DNA of 64,000 nt from Pikeienuella piscinae (GTDB lineage: Bacteria > Pseudomonadota > Alphaproteobacteria > Rhodobacterales > Rhodobacteraceae). Shown piece after piece: positions 57,413-64,000 of the stretch. Position numbers and translations under genes: made by a program. The stretch's first letter is position 1. Each line of letters starts with the position of its first letter. Under the pieces are notes generated by a model that saw nothing but the letters and a program-made list of their open reading frames with translations, was not told the DNA's origin and made no database searches. The DNA is taken from positions 248,001-312,000 of the forward strand of contig NZ_CP049056.1 in assembly GCF_011044155.1 (NCBI RefSeq). Reading direction: 5' to 3'.

Positions 57413-58183
57413 ATGAAAGAAAGCGCGGAAACGGGCGGCAACATCCCCACGAACCTGCGGCTGCTGCTGGTCGCGGAGGAGATCGTCCGCGCTCCCGGGC
57501 CGGTCACTCCGACTGAGGTCAATCAGACGCTCGGCCTGCCGAAGCCCACGATTCACAGGCTTTTCGCGACGCTTGAGGAGGGCGGGTTCATCCGCCGGGA
57601 TATCGACGGACGGCGTTATACGCCGGGCAGGCGCCTCCGGCGCATGGCCGCGGGGGTGCTGTCGGGAGAGCGCCTGCGCGCCGCGCGCTTCGCGATCCTG
57701 ACACGGCTGGCGCGGGAGATCGGCGAGACCTGCAATATCGCCGCGCCCGACCGCGATGCGATGCTCTATATCGATAGGGTGGAGACGGCGTGGCCGCTGA
57801 GGATCCAGCTTCAAGTCGGCGCGCGCGTGCCGCTCTACTGCACCGCGAGCGGAAAGATGTTCCTGTCGACCCTCTCGGATCGGCATCTGCGCGGCTATCT
57901 CGCCTCTTCCAAGCGCGCCGCGCGCACCAGACGGAGCCTGATCGAGGCCGACGCGCTTATGGCCGAACTGATGCTGATCCGGCGGCGGGGTCATGCGCTC
58001 GACAACGAGGAGTTCATGGAGGGCATGGTCGCCGCCGCGGTTCCGGTGAAGGACAAGGAAGGTCGTCTGATGTCGACCCTCTCTTTCCATGCTCCGGTTC
58101 AGCGCGTGGCGTTCACCGAGGTCGAGACGCATCTTTCCCTCCTTCACGCCGCCGCGCGGGAACTGGCCGAGCTGGTCAGCTAG
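57413..58183 (+). CDS. IclR-family transcriptional regulator
   Basis: The 256-residue protein has an N-terminal winged HTH (VTPTEVNQTLGLPKPTIHRLF then EEGGFIRRD) and a C-terminal IclR effector domain (GETCNIAAPDRDAMLYIDRVE, LYCTASGKMFLSTL). IclR proteins often repress catabolic operons until the substrate is present. The start was chosen for GGGAG upstream. It is divergent from the GMC gene and convergent with the TRAP operon. Confidence 0.88.
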   Translation: MKESAETGGNIPTNLRLLLVAEEIVRAPGPVTPTEVNQTLGLPKPTIHRLFATLEEGGFIRRDIDGRRYTPGRRLRRMAAGVLSGERLRAARFAILTRLAREIGETCNIAAPDRDAMLYIDRVETAWPLRIQLQVGARVPLYCTASGKMFLSTLSDRHLRGYLASSKRAARTRRSLIEADALMAELMLIRRRGHALDNEEFMEGMVAAAVPVKDKEGRLMSTLSFHAPVQRVAFTEVETHLSLLHAAARELAELVS

Positions 58184-58203
58184 GACCGCCGCTCCCCGGC
58201 GTG

Positions 58204-58236
58204 GAGAGGCCCGCGTCGCCGGGGCGCGGGCCTCTC
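58204..58236. terminator. Bidirectional terminator candidate between iclR-type gene and dctP
   Basis: A perfect 12-bp stem GAGAGGCCCGCG/CGCGGGCCTCTC with a nine-base loop lies between convergent genes. There is no T tract on either side, so it may act as a barrier rather than a classic Rho-independent terminator. Confidence 0.5.
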
Positions 58237-58241
58237 TCCGA

Positions 58242-59354
58242 TCACTTGTTGGCTTCGCGCACTTTCTCGGCGCCGTTCACGACCGCGCCATAGAGCTTCT
58301 GGACGCGGGAGTGGTACGGATAGACGAGCTCTGCGAAGTCGGCCTGCGATTTGTAGACCTTCGCGAAGAACTCGTCGTCATTGATGTATTCCTGAACGAC
58401 CTCGTTCTGCGCGTCGATGAAGAGCTGGTAATACTCGTCCGGCGTGTCGAGCATCTCAATGCCTTCCTTTTCGTACTCCTTCACCGCCAGCGCGTTCTCG
58501 TAAAGATTCGCCGATTGTGTGGTCTGGGCGTTGGCGATGATCGCGGTCTCGATGATGGCCTGCAGATCGGCCGGAAGGCCATCCCAGAAATCCTTGCAGA
58601 TCATCAACTCACCCACATCCGTTTGCTGATGCAGGCCCTGCAGGTAGTAGTATTTCCAGATCTTGCTGAGGCCGAGATTGCGGTCGTCGGCCGGCCCGAT
58701 CCATTCCGCCGCGTCGATCGTGCCGCGCTGCGCGGAGGGCACGATTTCGCCCCCGGGCATGGCGACGGCCGGGACCCCCATCTTGTTATAGGTCTTGCCG
58801 GCGATGCCCGGCGGCGAGCGGTACTTGATGGAGCGGAATTCATCCATGTTCTTGAATGGCTTGGAGAACCAACCCAGCGGGTCCGGGCCCATCGGTTGCA
58901 TCAAGAACGGAACGACGCCGATGCCCATGATGTCCTGCGTCAGTTCGCGGTAGAGCTCCTTCCCTTCGCCATTGTAATACCAGGACATCAGGCTCTGCTG
59001 GTCCATGCCGGTGCTGGCCGGCACGTTGGAGAACAGAACGTAGGACGGGTTCTTGCCTGACCAGTAATGCGGCCAGGCGTAGCCCGCCTCCACGACGCAA
59101 TTGCCGACCGCGTCGAGAATTTCGAAGGCGGCGACCTCGGCCCCGTCGGGAAGCACCTTGATTTCGAGGCGACCGCCGGACATCGCCGCGGCCTGGTCGG
59201 CGAAATCCTGCACCAGCTTGAAATAGAGGCTGGAGTTCGGCACCGCCGTCTGGATGTTCATCTGGAACTTGTCCTGTGCGAGGGTCGCCCCCGCTGTAAG
59301 CGCCAGCGCGGCTGCAAACGCGCCGCCCGCCGCCGTCCTGATCGGATGTCTCAT
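58242..59354 (-). CDS. dctP: TRAP transporter solute-binding protein (DctP type)
   Basis: The 370-residue periplasmic receptor has a signal peptide ending at ATLAQ and the DctP core (VLPDGAEVAAFEILDAVGN, KYRSPPGIAGKTYNKMG, AEWIGPADDRNLGL). The conserved Arg for carboxylate binding is in KYRSPPG. GGAGGAAAG precedes the start. It is the last gene of the minus-strand QMP run. Confidence 0.9.
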   Translation of the reverse strand: MRHPIRTAAGGAFAAALALTAGATLAQDKFQMNIQTAVPNSSLYFKLVQDFADQAAAMSGGRLEIKVLPDGAEVAAFEILDAVGNCVVEAGYAWPHYWSGKNPSYVLFSNVPASTGMDQQSLMSWYYNGEGKELYRELTQDIMGIGVVPFLMQPMGPDPLGWFSKPFKNMDEFRSIKYRSPPGIAGKTYNKMGVPAVAMPGGEIVPSAQRGTIDAAEWIGPADDRNLGLSKIWKYYYLQGLHQQTDVGELMICKDFWDGLPADLQAIIETAIIANAQTTQSANLYENALAVKEYEKEGIEMLDTPDEYYQLFIDAQNEVVQEYINDDEFFAKVYKSQADFAELVYPYHSRVQKLYGAVVNGAEKVREANK

Positions 59355-59417
59355 GATCTTTCCTCCTCCGTTCTTGTTTTCAGTCATGTATGCCCGCCGC
59401 TGCGTGCCGCCCCCTGC

Positions 59418-60734
59418 TTAGCCAAGCACCCGGGGCAGCCACAGGACGATGTCCGGGAACAGCACCAGAAGCAGCACCACCATCAGTTGCAGCGCCACAA
59501 AATGGGTCATTCCCAGATAGATGTCGCCCATCTTCCATTGCGGGACGACGCCCTTGAGGAAATAGGCGGATAGCGCCATCGGCGGGGTCAGCCACGAGGT
59601 CTGCAGCGTCACCGCCACCAGGATGGAGAACCAGAGCGGATCGTACCCCATCTCCACCATGGTCGGCAGGAAAATCGGCACGATGACAAGGACGATCGGT
59701 ATCCATTCCAACGGCGAGCCGAGAACGAAGACGATCGCCAGGATGATGAGCAACATCACCGTTGGCGAGAAAGGCAGGCTGAGGAGGTACTCCGTCAGCA
59801 GATTGCCGCTGCCGAGGCGTGAAAAGACTGCGCCGAAGAAATTCGCCGCGCCGAGCAGGAACATGATCATCGCCGACATGGTGAGCGTGCTGTAGACGCA
59901 GTGCTTGAACGCCGCCCAGGTCATCTTCCGGTAGAGCAGCGCCAGCACCAGCGAGGCGAGCGCGCCGCTGGCGGCGGCGTCGGTCGGCGTCGCGATACCC
60001 GCAATGATGACGCCGAGCGTAAAGGCGATGACGATCACCACGGGAATGACGCCGAGGAGCAATTCCAGCAGCTTGCCGCCGATGTTGGTCTCGGCAATCT
60101 CCGCATCGCTCAGCGCTGGACCGAGCGCCGGGTTCATATAGCTCCGGATCAGCGTGTACAGGATATAGATCACCGCCAGCAGCACGCCTGGAATGATCGC
60201 CGCGGTGAAGAGGTCCGAGACCGGCACGCCGACGACCGGGCCCATGACGATGAGCAGGATCGAGGGTGGAATCAGGATGCCGAGCGTACCGCCGGCGGCG
60301 ATGGCGCCGGCCGAGAGGCGGATGTTGTAGCCCGATTTCTCCATGATCGGCGCCGCCATCACCCCGAGGACGGTGACCGAGGCGCCGACGATGCCTGTCG
60401 CCGCGGCGAAAACCGTCGCGACGATCAGCACCACCACATAGAGCGAGCCGCGCACCCGGCCGAGCAACAGCCGCAGCGCCTTGAACATGCGTTCCATCAG
60501 CCCGGATTGCTCCAGGATGAACCCCATGAACAGGAAGAGTGGGATCGCCGCCAGCGTGGTGTTTCGCATCAACGAGAAGAACTGGTACTGCATCAGCGAG
60601 ATGACGCGATCGCCCATGCCGAGCCAGCCGAAGACAAGCGAGATGAAGATGAAGGTGAAGGCCATCGGATAACCGGTGAGGATTCCGATGAAGACGAGGC
60701 CGAGCGAGATGAGCCCAAGGACGGGTTCGCTCAT
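59418..60734 (-). CDS. dctM: TRAP transporter large permease (DctM)
   Basis: The 438-residue polytopic inner-membrane protein has DctM family blocks (NTTLAAIPLFLFMGFILEQSG, GTLGILIPPSILLIVMG and FAAATGIVGASVTVLG). It overlaps dctQ by 4 bp. It uses a Na+ or H+ gradient for uptake. Confidence 0.92.
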   Translation of the reverse strand: MSEPVLGLISLGLVFIGILTGYPMAFTFIFISLVFGWLGMGDRVISLMQYQFFSLMRNTTLAAIPLFLFMGFILEQSGLMERMFKALRLLLGRVRGSLYVVVLIVATVFAAATGIVGASVTVLGVMAAPIMEKSGYNIRLSAGAIAAGGTLGILIPPSILLIVMGPVVGVPVSDLFTAAIIPGVLLAVIYILYTLIRSYMNPALGPALSDAEIAETNIGGKLLELLLGVIPVVIVIAFTLGVIIAGIATPTDAAASGALASLVLALLYRKMTWAAFKHCVYSTLTMSAMIMFLLGAANFFGAVFSRLGSGNLLTEYLLSLPFSPTVMLLIILAIVFVLGSPLEWIPIVLVIVPIFLPTMVEMGYDPLWFSILVAVTLQTSWLTPPMALSAYFLKGVVPQWKMGDIYLGMTHFVALQLMVVLLLVLFPDIVLWLPRVLG

Positions 60735-61294
60735 GCCTTCAGGCTTTCATCTCTGGCGCGGAAATGGCGGTTGGTGACAATGGTGTAGCCGCTCTTTATC
60801 AATTCCGAGAGTCCCTGAATGAGAAGCAGCGCTCCGGTCACCGGCATGACCGTCTTGAGCGGATAGATGATCGGCATCATCGGGCTGGTCGGGATCCGCT
60901 CGCCGCGCTGCCATGACGTCAGCGCGTAGTCGAACGTCGCCATCGTGAAGAAATACATCGCTGGAAAGAAAAGGAAGACGATGAAGACCGCATCGATCGT
61001 CCCCTGCCAGCGCGGCGACAGGACGTTGAACAGAAAATCGGCGCGGACGTGGCTATCCTGCCCAAGCGTATAGGCGGCGCCGAGCATGAAGAGCGCCCCG
61101 TAGAGCATGAAGGTGGCGTCATAGGCCCACATGGTCGGCTGGTTGAAGCCGAAGCGGGACACGACCTCGTAAACGAGCGCGCCGACCATCGGCACAATCA
61201 GCCAGGCCGCCGCCTTGCCGACGATCAACGCCGGCATGTCGAGCCAATGAGTGACGCCGCGAATGCGGTTTTCCTGGCTGTCGGTCAACTCCAT
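60731..61294 (-). CDS. dctQ: TRAP transporter small permease (DctQ)
   Basis: The 187-residue protein has four membrane helices and the DctQ start (RIRGVTHWLDMPALIVGKAA) with the QDSHVRADFLFNVLSPRWQ loop typical of the family. It is the first gene of the operon, preceded by the palindromes described separately. Confidence 0.88.
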   Translation of the reverse strand: MELTDSQENRIRGVTHWLDMPALIVGKAAAWLIVPMVGALVYEVVSRFGFNQPTMWAYDATFMLYGALFMLGAAYTLGQDSHVRADFLFNVLSPRWQGTIDAVFIVFLFFPAMYFFTMATFDYALTSWQRGERIPTSPMMPIIYPLKTVMPVTGALLLIQGLSELIKSGYTIVTNRHFRARDESLKA

Positions 61295-61373
61295 TCGCCA
61301 CCGCCCGGTCTGGCGTGGCCTTCGGCGTCGGAGCCGGCGCTTGGCCCGCTCATGGCGAACCTCCCTTCATTAT

Positions 61374-61390
61374 TGAGACTTATAATCTCA
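61374..61390. promoter_or_regulatory. Candidate IclR operator TGAGACTTATAATCTCA
   Basis: Perfect inverted repeat TGAGA-N7-TCTCA, 80 bp before dctQ. It shares its first eight bases and its TCA end with the operator candidate between the GMC and IclR genes. Confidence 0.6.
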
Positions 61391-61411
61391 CTAGAACGCC
61401 CATTAGTGAGA
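61386..61411. repeat. Inverted repeat TCTCACTA-N10-TAGTGAGA
   Basis: A second perfect 8-bp inverted repeat that shares its left arm with the operator candidate next to it, so the region holds three ordered TGAGA-type half-sites. Confidence 0.6.
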
Positions 61412-62090
61412 TTCGCAACATCGATCTGCGCCGGAAGCGGTTCGCGGCGTTGCTGTCAGCGGGTCGTGACTCCGGAATGCTCCGTGGGCGAAGGAGCAGA
61501 GAGGGTGCCTTTTTTTGCCTGACCTTCGCTCCCGAAGACCTTGACTCGGGCTGCCAGACGCCGGCTGGAACTCAATGTGTTCCGGCCAAGGCGCGGTTCG
61601 CCCGAGAGAAGACGCCATGTCGGGCGCCACGGTTTCGTGTCCGGGTGAATCGGTTCGCGTCATGCCTGCCAATGTTGCGTCGCGCCCGTCGCAGGGATTG
61701 GCGTCGCGCGGAATGCAGGGACGGTGCAATTTCCACGATATTCTACGCTCAGCGTCAGGTTTCGCAGTCGTCAGTCACGCAGCAGGTTGTCGGTGAACCC
61801 GGTCATGGCGCTGGCGCCGGCGGTTACGCGGCCGGCGGCTTCCGGCCGCCGCCCCTGCTCGGAGAGGCGTGGGCGGCCGCGGGCATGGACGCCGTCTCTC
61901 TTCGACTTCAGATCTGCTCATCGCGTCGCCATAGCGTCGAAGCGGCGGATTTGCGGATCGCTGGGCGGGAACGCCCGTTCCGGCGCATTTTGTCCTCGCG
62001 CCGCCGAAATCCCTCTGTTATGGAAGCGCCGGATTTTCAGAGGCGGCGTTGCGGCCCGGCGCTCCGCCGGTTGCTGCGCCGCATCGGCGG
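61412..62090. other. Gene-free region before tRNA-Leu
   Basis: About 680 bp without a supportable gene; the long plus-strand frame runs through the tRNA and is not protein-like. An 8-bp GCGGCCGG/CCGGCCGC hairpin at 61828-61849 lacks a T tract. Confidence 0.4.
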
Positions 62091-62175
62091 GCGGGCGTGG
62101 TGGAACTGGCAGACACGCGAGATTTAGGTTCTCGTGCCGCAAGGCGTGGGGGTTCAAGTCCCTCCGCCCGCACCA
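62091..62175 (+). tRNA. tRNA-Leu (anticodon TAG)
   Basis: Eighty-five nucleotides with encoded CCA. The acceptor stem GCGGGCG pairs with CGCCCGC, the anticodon loop TTTAGGT gives TAG, and a long variable arm (TGCCGCAAGGCGT) and GGTTCAAGTCC T-arm mark it as a class II leucine tRNA. Confidence 0.96.
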
Positions 62176-62217
62176 CTTTCCGCGCCGCCCCATGTCGTAC
62201 GAGATGATGAGGACGAA

Positions 62218-63549
62218 ATGCAGGTGACCGAAACGTTGGCCGAAGGCCTGAAGCGCGAATACGCGATGACCCTGGCCGCCTCCGACCTGGCGGAGAAGAT
62301 GGACGCCAAGATCGACGCCGTGCGCGCCGATTTCCAGATGAAAGGCTTCCGCAAGGGCAAGGCGCCCAAGCCGCTGCTGAAAAAGATGTTCGGCAAGAAC
62401 CTGATGGGCGAAGTGGTGGACGAGGCTGTGAACGAAGCGATGCGATCGCATTTCGACAGCTCTGGCGACACGCCTTCGCAGCAGCCTGAAGTCTCCATCA
62501 CCAACGAGCGGTTCGACGAGGGCGACGATCTGAACGTCACCGTCAAGTATGAGCGCCTCCCAGATGTGCCGGATGCGGAGTTCGGCGAGATCAAGTTGAC
62601 GCGGTTGATCGCGACCGTTGGCGATGCGGAAGTCGACGAGGCGGTGGCGAAGCTCGCGGAGCAGTCGCAGAGCTTCAGCCCGCGTGAAGAGGGCGCGAAG
62701 GCCGAGGATGGCGACCAGGTCACGTTCGATTTTCTCGGCAAGGTCGATGGCGAGCCGTTCGAGGGCGGCGCTGCGGAGGATTATCCGTTGGTGCTGGGCT
62801 CCGGCCAGTTCATCCCCGGCTTCGAGGAGCAGCTGGCCGGCGTCGTAGCCGGCGAGGAAAAAGCCGTCGAGGTCACCTTCCCGGCGGAATATGGCGTTGA
62901 GGCGCTGGCGGGAAAACCGGCGGTCTTCGAGTGCAAGATCAAGGAGGTCGCGGCGCCGGCTCCGGCCGAGATCAACGACGAGATGGCGAAGAAATTCGGG
63001 CTGGATGATCTCGCCGCGCTCCGGGCCCAGATGAAGGAACGGCTTGAGGCCGAATACAAGGGCGCCGCGCGCCAGCTTCTGAAGCGGGAGCTTCTGGACG
63101 CGCTGGACGATGCGGTGAGTTTCGAGCTGCCCGAGGGGTTGGTGACGGCGGAGGCGAACGCCATCGCCCATCAACTCTGGCATGAGGAAAACCCCGACCA
63201 CAAGGGTCACGATCACCCGGAGATCGAACCGACCGACGAGCACAAGACTATCGCCGAGCGGCGTGTTCGTCTCGGGCTTCTCCTCGCGGAGGTCGGCAAG
63301 AAGGCCGAAATCGAGGTCAGCGAGGGTGAGCTCAATCAGGCGATCTTCCGCCAGGCCCAGCAGATGCCGGGGCAGGAAAAGGCGTTCTTCGATTATGTCC
63401 GGCAGAACCCGCAGATGCTGCAGCAGATGCGCGCGCCGATCTTCGAGGACAAGGTTGTCGATTATATCGTCGAGCTTGCCGATGTGACAGAGAAAGAGGT
63501 CACCAAGGCCGAGCTTGAGGCGGCGATCGAGGCGCTCGACGACGAGTAA
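62218..63549 (+). CDS. tig: Trigger factor
   Basis: Ribosome-bound chaperone and prolyl isomerase. The N-terminal ribosome-binding domain has [17 protein letters not shown], the FKBP-like middle has [19 protein letters not shown], and the C-terminal chaperone arms continue to an acidic end (EALDDE). At 443 residues it is of usual size. A strong terminator follows. Confidence 0.95.
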   Translation: MQVTETLAEGLKREYAMTLAASDLAEKMDAKIDAVRADFQMKGFRKGKAPKPLLKKMFGKNLMGEVVDEAVNEAMRSHFDSSGDTPSQQPEVSITNERFDEGDDLNVTVKYERLPDVPDAEFGEIKLTRLIATVGDAEVDEAVAKLAEQSQSFSPREEGAKAEDGDQVTFDFLGKVDGEPFEGGAAEDYPLVLGSGQFIPGFEEQLAGVVAGEEKAVEVTFPAEYGVEALAGKPAVFECKIKEVAAPAPAEINDEMAKKFGLDDLAALRAQMKERLEAEYKGAARQLLKRELLDALDDAVSFELPEGLVTAEANAIAHQLWHEENPDHKGHDHPEIEPTDEHKTIAERRVRLGLLLAEVGKKAEIEVSEGELNQAIFRQAQQMPGQEKAFFDYVRQNPQMLQQMRAPIFEDKVVDYIVELADVTEKEVTKAELEAAIEALDDE

Positions 63550-63583
63550 GCCGCTGCCGACGGCCGCGCTGCCCTGTCCCAGT

Positions 63584-63626
63584 CCCCGCGCGCCGCGATA
63601 AGGCGCGCGGGGATTTCGCTTTTCTG
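63584..63626 (+). terminator. Rho-independent terminator after tig
   Basis: A perfect 11-bp GC stem CCCCGCGCGCC/GGCGCGCGGGG with a seven-base loop is followed by ATTTCGCTTTT, about 35 bp after the tig stop. Confidence 0.85.
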
Positions 63627-63731
63627 GCGAATTCCGCGCCCACAATGAAACTTTTCCGTGCTACTCTTCGAAATGCTATCGCGGCCGCTCCGGCCGCTGC
63701 CACCAAGCTTGTTATCGCCAGGGAAGGACAG

Positions 63732-64000
63732 ATGATGCGGATTGCGACACAACGGGGCTTTTGGATGAAGCCGGCGCTCGCGGGCGGCGTGCTCGCGGCG
63801 GCGCTGCTGCTCACAGCATGTGACAAAGACATGATGATGGAGCCGGAGGCTGCTTCGCCCTCGCTCTATCAGCGACTCGGCGAGAAGCCGGCGATCACCG
63901 CTGTGGTCGACCAGTTCGTCGCCAACGTCGCGGCGGACGCGCGCATCAATCAATATTTTGCCGGCGCCGACATCCCGCGTCTGAAGGCGATGCTCGTGGA
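63732..64000 (+). CDS. Group I truncated haemoglobin with lipoprotein signal (cut by window end)
   Basis: The first 89 residues are visible: a lipoprotein-type signal with LLTAC (Cys30), then SLYQRLGEKPAITAVVDQF, the standard start of group I truncated globins, and FVANVAADARINQYFAG. The distal part with the haem-binding His lies beyond the window. A lipid-anchored globin is unusual; related proteins are taken to handle O2 or NO in the periplasm. Confidence 0.75.
   Translation, partial: MMRIATQRGFWMKPALAGGVLAAALLLTACDKDMMMEPEAASPSLYQRLGEKPAITAVVDQFVANVAADARINQYFAGADIPRLKAMLV

Noticed and set aside
61828-61849. GC hairpin as terminator of a gene before tRNA-Leu
   Set aside because: No T tract follows and no gene precedes it on either strand.
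61315-62127. 270-codon plus-strand ORF ending in tRNA-Leu
   Set aside because: It runs into a tRNA, is dominated by Arg/Cys/Pro and has no ribosome-binding site.

Overview
The window is GC-rich, with tightly packed, often 4-bp-overlapping genes. It most resembles an alphaproteobacterium of the Rhodobacterales type: RlpA/SPOR protein, D-Ala-D-Ala carboxypeptidase, tmk and holB in that order, plus FixLJ/FixK, TRAP transporters, PhnCDE2 and class I PHA synthase. The taxonomic call is inference from gene content and order; no 16S rRNA is present.

Layout. 1-3157: cell-envelope and replication genes on the minus strand. 3322-7393: tRNA-Ser followed by a decayed accessory segment (small orphan gene, PemK/MazF-like gene broken by an amber codon, IS5-family element, serine recombinase fused in frame to a fragment of another protein). 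7394-24742: a catabolic/uptake region with a 2-oxoacid dehydrogenase-like E1/E2 set, a SAF-domain oxidoreductase, two unfamiliar plus-strand genes, SurE, a metallo-beta-lactamase-fold hydrolase, an Fe3+/phosphonate-type ABC importer, a SorC-type regulator and a complete PhnCDE2-type importer. 25352-55294: a low-oxygen/stress island with universal stress proteins, phasin, FixL, FixJ, a class III cyclase, CbpA/CbpM, FixK, HdeD, a complete N-type ATPase operon, acetate kinase, MaoC-phosphotransacetylase, FabI, PHA synthase and an ABC-2 exporter. 55634-61294: GMC oxidoreductase, IclR regulator and TRAP transporter. 62091-64000: tRNA-Leu, trigger factor and a truncated haemoglobin cut by the window end.

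How the genes work together. In the island the O2-sensing chain is visible: FixL with the haem-PAS residues, FixJ with its phospho-Asp, and a cysteine-free FixK. Six 14-bp palindromes of the form TTGAY-N4-RTCAA lie in the upstream regions of six separate units: a usp gene, the phasin, a small-ORF pair, the usp-usp-cbpA-cbpM operon, the hdeD/N-ATPase operon, and the phaC-fabI-pta-ackA operon (the last shared with the divergent exporter). This looks like one FixK regulon joining energy conservation by N-ATPase, acetyl-phosphate metabolism, PHA storage and protein protection.

Two further regulons are suggested by exact motif sharing. An 11-mer (CACAAATGTTC) occurs in the SorC regulator/importer promoter region and again upstream of the dehydrogenase operon. 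A 17-bp TGAGACTT-type palindrome occurs between the IclR and GMC genes and again upstream of the TRAP operon. Pseudogenes and remnants (a fixJ copy next to fixK, a GNAT fragment, the amber-interrupted toxin-like gene, the recombinase fusion) record past rearrangement.
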